Source: Basidiobolus ranarum | Taxonomy: Eukaryota; Basidiobolomycota; Basidiobolomycetes; Basidiobolales | Length of the DNA: 22,749 bases | Assembly: GCA_040143965.1 (NCBI GenBank) | Contig: JASJQH010000179.1 | Coordinates: 1 to 22,749 of the forward strand | Reading direction: 5' to 3' | In this document: in pieces, positions 9,662 to 20,859 of the stretch | Layout of the letters: each line of letters opens with the position of its first letter | How positions within the stretch are numbered: the first letter of the stretch is position 1 | The notes under the pieces: model-generated | Told to the model about the DNA's origin: nothing | The model's input: only the letters and a program-made list of their open reading frames with translations | Databases searched by the model: none | Position numbers and translations under genes: made by a program

Positions 9662-11767
9662 CTACTCATTAAATGTTAAACGGACTTGATTGCTTTTTCC
9701 TTTAGAATTTACAGCCTTGACGAGTATTTCTGAGGAAAAAAGCATGCTGCAAGTAATTCTAGAATTATTATGTTAATACCGTGATATCGCAACTGTACTG
9801 GGTTATAGTCAATACCTATCATATTTTCCGTCGCATTCCAAATCAAATGAACCGGCTTTCCTAACATGATTGTCGGTAACAAACTTCACCTCATGCCTGT
9901 TCACTTTGTAAATTGCGATATTTACGTTGCTCTGATTATCCTCTACCGCCATATATTCACGGACAATTTCTTCCCCGACTTCAACAATCTCATTCATTGT
10001 CACAAACGGATCGAACACGTCCCGACAATGCTTTGAGCCATCACTAGCGTAAAATATCTTCTCTTCTGGGTGCACTGCTGGGTTGAATTCAACGCCAATG
10101 CTGCTTCCGTAGGTAAATCTTGCTTTACGTTGGGTCACTAACCCCGGATCGGCTCCAAACAACACAGCGCCTATCAGTTTTCATGCTTAGTTTAAATATG
10201 TTCCCTCATATAAACAACAGAGATATCACCTTTCATTATAGCTTCTCCTGGCATATCTGGAACAATGATTTTAATCTCCTTAAAATCTTGAGTGAATCGA
10301 TTTTGGAGCGAGCGACAATTGGCAAAATTTCCTACTAAAACGACCTTACTTAAGATCAAGAATCAATATTTGCTGTACAGAATATTACATATGGTTGATG
10401 ATACCTTATATCCTTATGCTTATGAATAACACCTTTAACGTGATTCATTGTATCATTAATTGTTGGCTCCATACAAGTTTTGTAGAAATAATCAGCGGGA
10501 ATTGAAAGATTCTGACCCACTAGATGAAGCTCCACATCTTGAGCCTTTGAGTATCTTTTTACGGCTTCTACAGTGGGTAATCCATCATTATCCAATCCAG
10601 ATGTCAAGGAATCCGGCAAAACCAGTACAATATCGGTATCTGCGTCAAATGTGATTTTTGCCGCATCGATATCTTCTGCAATCCTCGCATATCCGAACGG
10701 ATCTTTAGTCATATTGTTATAACGCTGTTTTCCAAATATTTCTTCTAAAAGTTGCAATACACGCCGATCAATCGCTGTCGATCCCCAATTTCCTCCATTG
10801 GCTGGAATTGCTAATTCATATACAGAGATTCTATGTTAGAGCAATCATCATAGAGACTAGTTCACAGAACAGCCCTCATTATTAAGGAGTCACAACCATA
10901 CCTTCTTTCACTTTTCTTTGTGAATACTCAACTTCATGCACAGTAACATCGATGGTTCCCCCACCACAGTCACATACCATGTACACAGAACCTGGTTCCA
11001 TTCCTAGATCATTGGATTGAAGCACCCAAAGAGAAGCAGCTTCAGGCTCAAGGGCTAGCTGTAGAGCCGCACCATGTAAACCTGCCAACTCAGCCGCATC
11101 TCTCATTACTTGTTTTGCTGCATCACTCCATATAGCGGGAACTGTTAGAATCCATTTGATTTCACTCTCTATTATACCTTGGGTTGATTTGTTTATTTGA
11201 GCGAGAAGTACTATGGGTGGAAAAGATGTTAGACTTTGAATATGCGAGTGCTTGTTTAAAGGTATTACCTTCTTTGATGAACTTTAGACTTGCCGAGAAT
11301 ACAGTTTTAGCGGTAACTTTAACTCCATTAGCTGCAGGAATAAGCATTTTCCCACTAATTGAGGTCTCATATAAATTCATTTTGAAATATTGGAAATATC
11401 TTTCTTTGATTTTAAGACCACCTGCTTGACTTCTCATAGCCATGGCTCGATACTTTGTCTGGGCCGATTTTCCGAAAGCGATAAACTTATTATTTTCGTC
11501 TAGAAGTAGGGCGGTTTTAGTTTTACCCTCCTTTCCATCAGACCATTGACCATTAGTAAAAACGGAACTTCGAGCCTCTGTAATCCCGTCAGTCCCGGGA
11601 AAAGCATAAGCAAAGCTATAACAAGCATTTAATAGCATTCTAGTGAACTCAAGTGTGGTGGGTACCTACCCTGTACCAGATGTACCAAAATCTATGGCAG
11701 CAACGCACTTGGCATTAGTAGGACCAATGTATTCACTAAATATATCAGCAGTAGCTCTTTTTAGCAT
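9662..11767 (-). CDS. HSPA12-like Hsp70 copy B
   Basis: Seven exons (11670-11767, 11269-11615, 10902-11210, 10405-10810, 10230-10348, 9816-10170, 9662-9758) give exactly 577 codons, 576 aa. The ATPase core is intact: phosphate-1 AIDFGTSGTG (D26), ALLLDENNKFIAFGK, EIKWILTVPAIWSDAAKQ, AELAGL, LALEPEAASLW, phosphate-2 CDCGGGTIDVTVHEV (from residue 228), the IIB-like block GSTAIDRRVLQLLEEIFG to YFYKTCMEPTI, and the adenosine motif KVVLVGNFANC (393 onward), where the second Gly of the Hsp70 GG pair is Asn. The C-terminal part (GAVLFGADPG..., ending VRLTFNE) is the compact HSPA12-type end, with no classical peptide-binding domain. The intron before GGNWGSTAID (91 bases) is longer than in the siblings. 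It probably acts as a cytosolic ATP-dependent conformational switch; the substrate is unknown. Confidence 0.9.
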
Positions 11768-11812
11768 GTTAGTAGAGATCAATTTATCTTACACTTTATA
11801 TGACGGTACTGG

Positions 11813-11821
11813 CTTAAATAC
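11813..11821 (-). promoter_or_regulatory. TATA-like element of copy B
   Basis: GTATTTAAG on the minus strand, 46 bases before the ATG. It is part of a block (11797 to about 11880) that still aligns with the upstream region of copy A, including AATATTCCATTT and AGTTACTG. Confidence 0.5.
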
Positions 11822-11832
11822 AATTCCATTTT

Positions 11833-11848
11833 TTCGTCGGAATATTCC
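11833..11848 (-). promoter_or_regulatory. Heat-shock-element-like sequence upstream of copy B
   Basis: The palindrome GGAATATTCC (11839-11848) contains perfect contiguous GAA and TTC units, and a further TTC lies at 11833-11835 with a spacing off by two bases. Heat-shock elements are alternating five-base nGAAn units, so this is a partial match. In copy A the same place reads CAATATTCC, losing the GAA unit. Regulation by heat-shock factor is only suggested. Confidence 0.25.
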
Positions 11849-12569
11849 ATTTTGCCATCAGTTACTGTTGGCTAATAGCAAATGATCCCATTAGATATCT
11901 GCCTTATTTGGAAATCATTTTTGAAACATTGAGTTTCATTTTTTGATTTGGATGAGGTTACAATTAAGGTTTAGTTGGAATCGGTGGAGGATCGAGGAGG
12001 TGATGAATTGTTTGTCAGTCCCAAGATTTCCTAATACAACTTTAAATGGGGTCTTTGACTCAAGATTATCCATGCGGCAAGCAAAAACCGGTTTCCAATA
12101 ATCACAGATTTGGTGCTACTCTCTAGCCAGTTTGAATTTATGGGTTAACAAATGACAGGCGAGTTCTTGCAACACGATCGAATTGGTACAAATTGACACA
12201 TAGGATCCTCGCATGAAATATCTTTTGGATATTAACTATTTAGCTTATTCGAGATGTTACACAGTATGAATTGTGCGATCATTATTTCCAACTTTGTTTG
12301 GATACACTCTCACATATAACATTAACGGGAGAGGTTGTTGACCACTCCGCAACTACATTTATCCTCTAGCCACCATTATGCTATTGAATTAAGACACTGA
12401 AGCCATTGAATATTGTGCTTCTTTTATTTCAGATTATTGTCCTCGCAGTTCGAAGATACAAATTATTCTTACGGTTTATTGTAAATTCGCTACCTAGCAT
12501 TCGAAGTGGATAATTGGATCCTATCTATAAGTGCATATGGTGACAGCAAAAACATCTGCTTATCGATTA
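11849..12569. other. Intergenic stretch between copies B and C, no gene seen
   Basis: About 720 bases between the upstream end of copy B and the stop of copy C, AT-rich, with stops in all frames. I see no exon relic or repeat beyond the first 40 promoter-like bases. Confidence 0.5.
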
Positions 12570-14719
12570 TTATTCATTGAATGTCAGACGGACTTGATTA
12601 CTTTGCCCTCGGGAATTCACTGCCTTGACTAATATTTCAGAGGAGAATAGCATACTAAAATTGACACTAACATCCGCATGTTATTATGTTAATTATACAA
12701 ATAATATATGTATATATGTATATGTCTATTATTACCTATCCTCCCGTCCAGAGCATTCCAAACTAAATGAACCGATTTGCTCAACCAGAGTATCTGTGAT
12801 GTATTTCACATCTCGTCTAGGTGCTTTGTAAATTATAAAGTCCATAGTAGATTGCCGTTTTTCCACTGTTTGGTATGTTCTTGTAACCTCTTTACCTACT
12901 TCTAAATTTTCACCCATCAAAACAAACTTGGCAAATATATCTTGGCAATATTTTCGGCCGGCTTTACTCCTAAATGATTTATATTCATCATGAACGGCCT
13001 CGTCAAACACAGCACTGATTCTGTGTCCGTATGTAAATCTGGATTTCCGTTGCGTCACCAACCCAGGGTCAGCGCCAAATAGTACGGCACCTAAAAGTGT
13101 TATTTAGACATGGAAATATGCATATAAAGAGAAGCAAGGCACTACCTTTTACTATAGCTTCACCAGGAGGGGTGGGAACTTTTACTTCAATATAGCGAAA
13201 CTCCTGGATAAATTGTTTCTGAAGCTGGCGGCAATTGGCGAAATTTCCCACTAAAATGATTTTACTACAAAAAAATTGTTAAATAATGTGTAGTATCCCA
13301 GATATTGTTCTTAACTACCTGATCCCCGTATTATTTTTGACAATATTCCTAACATGTGTCACTGTTTGCGTGATCGTAGGCTTCATACAGTTTTCGTAAA
13401 AATAGTCAGCTGGAATCATAAGATTTTGACCGATCAGGAAAAACTCGGCATTCTTTTTCTCACAAAATCTTTCCATAGCTTCAGCGGCAGTTGTTGTATC
13501 GCCATGCGTTTTAGCAGTTAAAGAATCTGGAACAACAAGTACAATATCAGTATCTTCATCAAATGTAATTTTAGCCATTTCAATGTCCTCTTTAATCTTC
13601 AAAAATCCTAATGGGTCCTCCGTCATATTCAGATACCGATTTTTGCCAAAGATTTCTTCTAAAAGTTGCAATACGCGTTGATCTATTGTTGTCGATCCCC
13701 AGTCCCCTCCGTCGGCTGGAATTACTAATTTATAGGCAAAGGCTAATTACTAAAACAATCCTCGCTACTTCCATAGAAACTTGCGATCCTACCTTCTTTC
13801 ACCTTTCTTTGCGAGTAGTCAACTTCATGCACAGTAACATCGATAGTTCCCCCACCGCAGTCACATATCATGTACTTAGAATCTGGGTCCATGCTTAGGT
13901 CATTGGATTGAAGTGCCCAAAGGGAGGCAGCCTCTGGCTCAAGCGCTAACTGCAAGGCAACACCTTTTAAACCTGCCAATTCTGCTGCCTCTCTCATCAC
14001 TTGCTTTGCTGCATCACTCCATATTGCGGGAACTGTTAGGACCCATTTGATATCACGCTCGGATATACCATTTGTTGATTGGTCAATTTGGGCGAGAAGG
14101 GCTATGGGGGTAATATACGTTAGCATTTTGGGTATATTAGTGACTATAGTTGGAGATAATACTTTTCTTAATGTATTTCAAACTCTCAGAAAATACAGTT
14201 TGAGCAGCAATCTTAACTCCGTTAGCTGCAGAAATAAGCATCTTTCCACTAACGGATGTCTTATACAAATTCATTTTGAAACATTCAAAATATCTTTCTT
14301 TGATTTCAGGTTTAGATGAACTTGCGTTGCCTTTCATGACCATGGCTTGGTATTTGGCTATGTCAGATTTATATTTCATTGCTATGGATTGATATTTCTT
14401 CTGGGCCACTTTTCCGAAAGCCATAATCTTATTATTTTCATCTAAGAGTAAAGCGGTCTTAGTTTTACCATCCTTTCCATCAGCCCATGGACCATTGGAA
14501 AATAATGCGGTTCGAGCGTCTTTAATCCCGTCAGATCCAGGAAAAGCATAAGCATAGCTATAAAAAATATTTAGTCTTATTCCAATGAATTCAAGTATGA
14601 TGCGCACCTTACCCTGTACCAGATGTGCCAAAATCGATAGCGGCGACACATTTCGCATTGGTGGGTCCAATATACTCGTCAAATACGTTAGCAGTAGTAG
14701 TAGTAGCTCTTCTGATCAT
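12570..14719 (-). CDS. HSPA12-like Hsp70 copy C
   Basis: Seven exons (14613-14719, 14163-14557, 13793-14101, 13319-13724, 13146-13264, 12736-13090, 12570-12666) give 596 codons, 595 aa. Motifs are intact: phosphate-1 AIDFGTSGTG (D29), DIKWVLTVPAIWSDAAKQ, CDCGGGTIDVTVHEV (from 247), adenosine motif KIILVGNFANC (G412, N413), and C-terminus ending VRLTFNE. Exon lengths from exon 3 on equal those of copy B. Exon 2 is 48 bases longer because of a tandem duplication around KYQSIAMK / KYQAMVMK plus two residues. The N-terminus has a run of four Thr from an ACT repeat. Codon 56 of exon 2 onward keeps the shared ALLLDENNK segment. Same strand as B and D. Predicted ATP-binding chaperone-like switch, substrate unknown. 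Confidence 0.9.
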
Positions 14720-14769
14720 AATGGTAAAACAAAGGTGAATATGCTACAGTACCTCCTTGTGAGTGCTGA

Positions 14770-14778
14770 CTTAAATAC
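14770..14778 (-). promoter_or_regulatory. TATA-like element of copy C
   Basis: GTATTTAAG on the minus strand, 51 bases before the ATG, the same spacing as in copy A. A TTTCATCGAAG stretch just upstream is a poor heat-shock-element-like match. Confidence 0.45.
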
Positions 14779-15471
14779 ACTTTGGAGTTTCATCGAAGAA
14801 TCTCATGGCACATTAAGTATTTAGATTCTTCAATAGACACTTATTGGATAGGGCTTCTGTATCAGGACTGGAATATTATATAATAACTAAATATTGTGGT
14901 TGGCTTGATGTAACTATTGTATCCCGTAGCGAAACGATGGTTTCACTCTGAGGATGATTGGAAGCATGCAATAAACTTTGGCTAGTAGAATTATTTACAT
15001 GAAAATTGTTTTATATAGCGACAGCAAATAAAGCAAGAATAACAGAATTCTATTCATCACGATCGCAACGTAGATTATATCTTTATTCGAAATATTCACA
15101 CACCATTCATCCTGATCTTAAAACCAGATGTGAATTCTCGTTTGTTGTCCAACTAGAGTGTTATCTAAAATTGAAGTTGCACGAATATATTATCACTAAT
15201 AGCTACAAATTATATTAAGTAAATTTACAAGAGAGACAGAGGCAACTGTCAATTGGAGTATTTACGAAGTTTAATAGAAAGTTCAAACAAGGTTAAGACA
15301 TCATTCAATTGATTTTTGTATATATAAAGAATTTTTAAAAGAGTTGTGACCAATAAGTACTACTATTGTCAACAGATTCCACAGCCCCTTTAAGATTTGC
15401 ACGGGAAATAGGTATATTTTGGTGTCTGTCTTGCGCAAATAAACCAGCAACAAAATATATTTTGGTTACAT
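14779..15471. other. Intergenic stretch, no gene seen
   Basis: AT-rich. The only ORF of note (15006-15218, + strand, 70 codons) is low in protein-like features and has no supporting signals. Confidence 0.45.
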
Positions 15472-15837
15472 TCATGGGGAAGGAGTACAATCGGCCCGGA
15501 TTATTTTACCGATATGGTGATTGTTAGCCTTGTTGGCAATGCTAAATATCACTTCGTTCATAAATATTGTAACATTGTTTAAAGCCGAGAACAGATTTTG
15601 ACACATGTGCCGTGTAACCTGCACAGGTACCACTAGCTGGTTTATTTCCCCATAACGTGGTCTCAAACAGCTAGTTGTGTGGGTAAATGTAATAATCTTA
15701 TTGAACTCTGTCGGTATATTGATTATATTGTGTACAGTTGCGCAATATTTCAACCAAGGAGACAAAGCGGAAATATGGAAATCTAGAAAGTATGATTTTC
15801 GTGTTCCACGTTTTTTTAGCGCATGCCATTTTTTAGT
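15472..15837 (-). pseudogene. Orphan open stretch, possible relic of an Hsp70-like C-terminal exon (doubtful)
   Basis: On the minus strand 121 codons are open, with no ATG in the first half, ending in TGA at 15472. Part of the translation (TTSCLRPRYGE, then RHMCQNLF and IFMNEVI) can be laid over the exon-5 region of copies B-D (VTSRKLRFTYGE, KHCNDIF, TMNEIV) only with gaps, and the DNA similarity is weak. An open run this long is expected about once by chance at this base composition. It lies between copy C and CC1 in the orientation of the array, where a decayed copy would fit. Confidence 0.15.
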
Positions 15838-16069
15838 TTAATCGTATTAACCCGATGCAATGGATTCAAAAAGCGTGACCATTTATCAATTTATTCTAGA
15901 CTTGATATTGCTAAATAGATACTACTAAAGTATGGTATACAAAAGTTATATTAATCATTTGTGATACGTTATGTAATCGCCTAAATTATGAAATATCCGT
16001 AAGGGTAATGGACAGAGTGATATATTTTCCAAATTAATATATCAGTAGAGAGTTCAGTAATGACTCTGG

Positions 16070-17248
16070 TTAACTTATGCATACGAGCTGCATCTTTGTT
16101 GGCTGACGAGCACCGTGCGAATCAATTTGGTAGATGGCAGGTAGAACGGGAAACGGAACTTCTACAGCAGGTACAATTACACCCTTCAGTAAAAATGAAG
16201 CATTCGTTTGTTGTTGCGTAAAGTCATATTCAACTTTTGGTTCTACCAATGAGAGTAACAAAATTGTATCGATAAGACCTTCCAGATGAGCTTGCACGCC
16301 ATCAAATAGTTGTTCAGTTTGGATATTACTTAGTACAGCAGTACATATCCTTTTATGCATATCAGACTGTAAACTGGAGTTTTCGAAGTTGGCAATGATG
16401 ATTGATTTGACGTACATTAGATTGCGCTGGTAAAAATCTGAATCATCGGCTTCCTCATGACCCAAACAGAGTAAAGTATGAGTAATATGCTCAAACATTG
16501 TTCTAAACGTCATTCCAAAGATTTCCTCAAGAAGCTTGGAAAGATACATCACTTGATGTAAAACGTTTGTCGGTTGCGTTTTTTGTGCCGTAAGAGAAGA
16601 AAAAACAACCGATTTGATTTTATTTTCGAACTTCTTAAATCGTGGCACTAAGTTTTCCAGTGTCACTGTTTGCAGCTGACCATTTGCTGTGACGAGCTGA
16701 CTAAGTAATCGGGCGGTCTCATTCTGGGCCTTGCTTAACTCTACGGTCAATCTTTTCTGGACACCTGTTAATTCGGTCTTCTCATGTTGAATATATAGGT
16801 TAACTTCGTTTTGAAACTTGCTGCCTTGCTTATGTTGTTCATGCAACATTTCATACATTCTATTCATCTTCTGTTCCAATGTGCCAATGCTTATGGCGAC
16901 GTTAGTACTACTTCCGCAACACGACTGCTCCTTAGGGCTAGATTTTTCTCTTAGCACACCTGGACTGGTTTCGACTTTCTTTTGCCTGTTCTGACTGAGG
17001 CCACCTGGTTGGCCTTTGGGGTTAGCATAGTATTCAGGCATATGCCCTTTTCTTTCTGGATAGGAATTCGGTGTTTGCATATTAGGAGCCTCTTTGGGGT
17101 TACTGCCAGTCAAAGGGTTTTTCATAGTGCTCATCGTGCTTAGAATAATTGGAGATATGAGTAAAATAGAAACCCTTTTTATGAACGTTGGAAAATCTCC
17201 GGAGTCAACCTGAATGCTACTGTTTTCTCTATACAGGAATTGTAACAT
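16070..17248 (-). CDS. Coiled-coil protein CC1 of an unrecognised family
   Basis: A single long open frame, up to 392 aa. It has a Pro/Ser/Gln-rich, probably disordered N-terminal part with a Cys pair (SCCGSS), then a helical stretch with coiled-coil character at about 117-190, then a mostly helical C-terminal domain of about 200 residues. That domain is shared with CC2 (20860-22054): SQLVTANGQ (183-191), IIIANFENS, LLSLVEPKV, FPVLPAIYQI and QPTKM. I do not recognise the family or any catalytic motif. The start is uncertain. ATG at 17248 gives a hydrophobic leader (VSILLISPIIL) that may be non-coding sequence read through; ATG at 17134 or 17125 would remove it. It lies between Hsp70-like copies C and D on their strand. 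Confidence 0.8.
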   Translation of the reverse strand: MLQFLYRENSSIQVDSGDFPTFIKRVSILLISPIILSTMSTMKNPLTGSNPKEAPNMQTPNSYPERKGHMPEYYANPKGQPGGLSQNRQKKVETSPGVLREKSSPKEQSCCGSSTNVAISIGTLEQKMNRMYEMLHEQHKQGSKFQNEVNLYIQHEKTELTGVQKRLTVELSKAQNETARLLSQLVTANGQLQTVTLENLVPRFKKFENKIKSVVFSSLTAQKTQPTNVLHQVMYLSKLLEEIFGMTFRTMFEHITHTLLCLGHEEADDSDFYQRNLMYVKSIIIANFENSSLQSDMHKRICTAVLSNIQTEQLFDGVQAHLEGLIDTILLLSLVEPKVEYDFTQQQTNASFLLKGVIVPAVEVPFPVLPAIYQIDSHGARQPTKMQLVCIS

Positions 17249-18189
17249 TCAACTGGCACTAAATTTAATTAGTGTAGTGCAGCGGTTACAATGTATATAT
17301 GACCAAAATCCGTGAGTTAACTCTTCGAACTAATGACACGGTTTTACAATCCTGAATCTTGCACTGATAGCCAAAAGTGTCACGCCGGTTCTTTGTATGG
17401 AAATACAGTTTCAACTCGACTTGTGTGAGTTCTGGTATATATATACAGGATTGCTCTTGGTACAAGCTCAAGTACGATCCAATCGAGTTAGACTTCCGAG
17501 ATTTTGCCCCACAAACTAGAATTGCCATCATATTTACTAATAAACTTTTCCTTGTTGGAATAATGAATTCATAATATACTTGAATATACTTTACTGAATG
17601 AAGTTTCTAACGTACTGTGCTCTTTGAAAAAGCATAGAATTCGCGATCTGGTAGGAATAAAAACTAAATCAGTTTACAATCTTATTTCTATCTTTTTAAG
17701 CGAAAGCTGGCTATGGTGCCCACCTTGTATGTTGCAAAGCGTTTTTAATTACCGATTGAAATTAGTCCAAGCAGTGATTTAGGACTATGGTAAAGATTAC
17801 CATATTCGTTCCTTATCTTTTCAGTTAGTGTAAATCAAATACATTTAATCGTCAAAGGCTAGAGGTATATATATATATATAACAGCAGAATAGATTCGAT
17901 ATTTGAAGAGAGACATTGCTACAGGAGATACAATGCAACTATGTTAAGGGAGCTTTGAATTTTAATTTTTCATAATCCGAAAGCAATTAAACCATAGGCA
18001 ATTCCTATTAGTAATATTTTGTGTTTGTAAATGTAGCATTCACCTCTTGTGCGCATTGTATACTAAGCGAACTAATGTAATGATAGTAATTAATCAGTGT
18101 AAAGAAAGTTCTTGGGATGTAAGAGCGTCAATATATTTAAAATTTGTTTCATTGCCAATACTTAATGAAGTATAAATTAGATTGGGTTT
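17249..18189. other. Intergenic stretch upstream of CC1, no gene seen
   Basis: About 940 bases. Two overlapping opposite-strand ORFs (17286-17531 and 17377-17574) shadow each other and neither has recognisable motifs; one could hold an unrecognised 5' exon of CC1, but I cannot show it. The rest is AT-rich. Confidence 0.45.
17866..17881. repeat. Short TA dinucleotide tract
   Basis: An alternating TA run of about 16 bases in intergenic sequence, low complexity only. Confidence 0.85.
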
Positions 18190-20190
18190 TTACTCATTAA
18201 ATTTTAACCGGATCTGGTTTGTCTCGCCACTAGAGTTTTCTGCTTTGACTAATATCTCTGAAGAGAATATCATGGTGTATTTGATCCTAGAATATAGCTA
18301 GTTTAACAATGAGTATAGAGGTATTGCTTTCATTATAGTTACCTATCATTACTTCCCTTGCAGGGTAATGTGAAAGATCCTATCTGTTTGACCTGAAAGT
18401 CAGTGGTAAATTTTACTTCACGCCTTGCCACTTTGAATATTTGAAAACCAACTGTGGTATTATCATCATCCAAAGCATAATATTCCCGGGAAACTTCCTC
18501 ACCTACCGCCATCTCCTCTCCCATGATTGCAAGTCGATCAAAGATATCATTGCAGTGCTTAGTTCCTCTCTTTGTTGTTATGGCTTTTGATTCTGGGTGT
18601 ATACTTTCATCGAAAACGTGAGCCACTCGTTCTCCGTAGGTAAAGCGCAATTTACGAGATGTTACTAGCGCAGGGTTAGCTCCAAATAAGACAGCACCTT
18701 TCATTATAGCATCTCCAGGTAAATTTGGGATGATAACATCGACAGACCGGAAAGATTCGATGAATTTAGTCTGAAGTGGTCGGCAGTTGGCGAAATTTCC
18801 TACTAAAACAATTTTGCTAGATAACAAGTGAGTAAAAATATGAGGTATAGTCATCTATACCAGTAGATACCTTATTCCGGGGTTTCGACCTAATATTCCC
18901 TTGACGTGAGCTACTGTCGAATTAATGGTTGGCTCCATGCATGTCTTGTAAAAGTAAGTTGCAGGAATTAAAAAATTGGAACCCAACAGCTGGAAGTCGG
19001 CATTTTCATTACTAGAGTAGAGGGATACTGCTTCTTCAACAGAAAGTTCATCATCAGGTGTTTGTGATGCTAATGATTCGGGAAGTACCAGAACAATATC
19101 AGTATCGATATCAAATGATATTTTGACTGATTCGATATCCTCAAGTAGCTTTGTATATCCCATCGAATCCTGAAGCATGCGCTTATAGCGCTGCTGTCCA
19201 AATATCCTTTCTAAAAGAGCTAGCACTCGTCTATCAATAGCTGTTGATCCCCAGTCTCCTCCAGTTGCAGGTATTGCTATTGAGTATCGGGTTAGTCTTG
19301 GTAAAAGGTTGGATTACTTCTTGATTCCTGTTAATACCTTCTTTGACCTTTCGCTGCGAAGAATCCACTGCATGGACAGTGACGTCAATAGTTCCGCCTC
19401 CACAATCACAAACCATATAGGTAGAACCTACGTCTACACGTAGGTCATTAGATTGTAAAACCCACAAGGACGCAGCCTCCGGTTCAAGAGCCAATTGTAG
19501 TGCTACACCCCTCAAACCTGCTAATTCTGCAGCTTCTTTCATCACTTGCTTTGCAGCATCACTCCATATAGCTGGGACTGTTAAAATCCATTTGATATCA
19601 CTTTCATCCATGTGCCCACTGGATTTGGTGATTTGGTCCATCAATGCTGAAATTGATTTTCGAATTAATTTTCAAACATCATACATCAATGACAATTACT
19701 TAAAAACTTACACTTTTTGATGTATTTTAAACTTTCGGAAAATACTATAGTCGCCGAAACTTGGTCACCATTTTTAGCTTTTATTTTCAAACCTGCATTC
19801 ACCGAGTCTGTGTAGAGATTCATTTTAAAATACTCAAAATATCTCCCTTTATTTTGAAATGCCATAGCTCGATATTTTGTTTGCGCCGCTTTTCCAAACG
19901 CTATAAATTTGTTGTTCTCATCCAAGAGTAATGCCGTCTTGGTTTTCCCGGGTCTTCCATCAGCCCAAGGACTGTTAGTATAAACGGAGCCTCGTGCATC
20001 GCTTATTCCATCCCAACCTGGAAATGCAAACGCATATCTATTCATATGTTAGTTTACAAGGCCTTTTGCTCAATATTAGGTTGAAGACTCACCCGGTACC
20101 AGATGTTCCGAAATCAATGGCAGCTACGCATTTTGCAGTTGTTGGGCCTGTGTATTCCCTGAATATATCTGGAGTTGGACCTTGAAGCAT
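18190..20190 (-). CDS. HSPA12-like Hsp70 copy D
   Basis: Six exons (20093-20190, 19712-20037, 19338-19646, 18871-19276, 18343-18816, 18190-18286) give 570 codons, 569 aa. Intact motifs: phosphate-1 AIDFGTSGTG (D26), DIKWILTVPAIWSDAAKQ, CDCGGGTIDVTVHAV (from 221), GSTAIDRRVLALLERIFG, adenosine motif KIVLVGNFANC (G386, N387), and a C-terminus ending IRLKFNE. The fifth exon (474 bases) equals the sum of exons 5 and 6 of copies B and C (119+355), so one intron is absent with no base gained or lost. Exon 2 is 21 bases shorter than in copy B, lost next to the AMAFQNKGRYFEYF segment. CC1 lies beyond its 3' end, and CC2 starts divergently 669 bases upstream. Predicted ATP-binding chaperone-like switch. 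Confidence 0.92.
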
Positions 20191-20230
20191 AATACAGATT
20201 ATTTTAGATACAGTAACTTGCCAAGGCTGA

Positions 20231-20240
20231 TATTTAAATA
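20231..20240 (-). promoter_or_regulatory. TATA-like element of copy D
   Basis: TATTTAAATA, about 41 bases before the ATG, equivalent to the GTATTTAAG element of copies A-C but with diverged flanks. Confidence 0.4.
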
Positions 20241-20805
20241 GTTAACACCACTTAATGAAATTGCACGGAGTTAAACAATTGCGTTCATAATATAGAAATC
20301 ACCACGGTAATAACACTACGATATGAGGTAGTTTCCTTTGGCCGTACAAATGGTGTACGTTGCCCCAAATAATAAATATCTTTGTATCACAGTATATGGC
20401 GAACTGAACTAGCAGTATTCGTGAGTTCTTGATCGATAATTCACCGGATGTACATCATTTGGGTTGTGCCTGTGTGAGATGATACAAAGCATTAACTGTT
20501 TAAAAAACATTCTAGCCCATTGTTTTCTAAATACTTCCCACCGTTGAAGTACCTTCTTTATTATAAGCATATGAATTATAATTCGACAATAGATTTTGTC
20601 ATCTTGAATGAGATTATGCCCCTAATTGAATATAGAATATTCTTGGGCTAATAAAAGAGTCTTGCTAATTTCTTGTAATATTCAGGTATTTCTAATTTGG
20701 AAACATCAGCGATAGAATTAAAATATCCTCCACAAGTACTATTCTTAGTCACATGAGGCAATGGGACACCAGGATTGAGAAATTAATGTACCAACAGATC
20801 ATGAC
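20241..20805. other. Divergent intergenic region between copy D and CC2
   Basis: Presumably carries the regulatory sequence of both genes. I see no further gene, RNA or repeat in it. Confidence 0.45.
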
Positions 20806-20810
20806 CACAA

Positions 20811-20816
20811 TATAAG
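20811..20816 (+). promoter_or_regulatory. TATA-like element of CC2
   Basis: TATAAG lies 49 bases before the proposed ATG at 20860, the same spacing as the TATA-like elements of the Hsp70-like copies. This supports the upstream start rather than the ATG at 21050. Confidence 0.4.
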
Positions 20817-20859
20817 AAGGACGCTGTTTCCAACCTACCAGATCAGAGTTCACACACCA

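Noticed and set aside
13611-14319. Plus-strand ORFs of 90-95 codons opposite copy C
   Set aside because: Antisense shadows of conserved Hsp70-like exons.
15006-15218. 70-codon plus-strand ORF
   Set aside because: Composition and lack of context fit chance.
17286-17574. Overlapping opposite-strand ORFs upstream of CC1
   Set aside because: They mirror each other and show no motif; I could not find a junction that would make either a CC1 exon with confidence.
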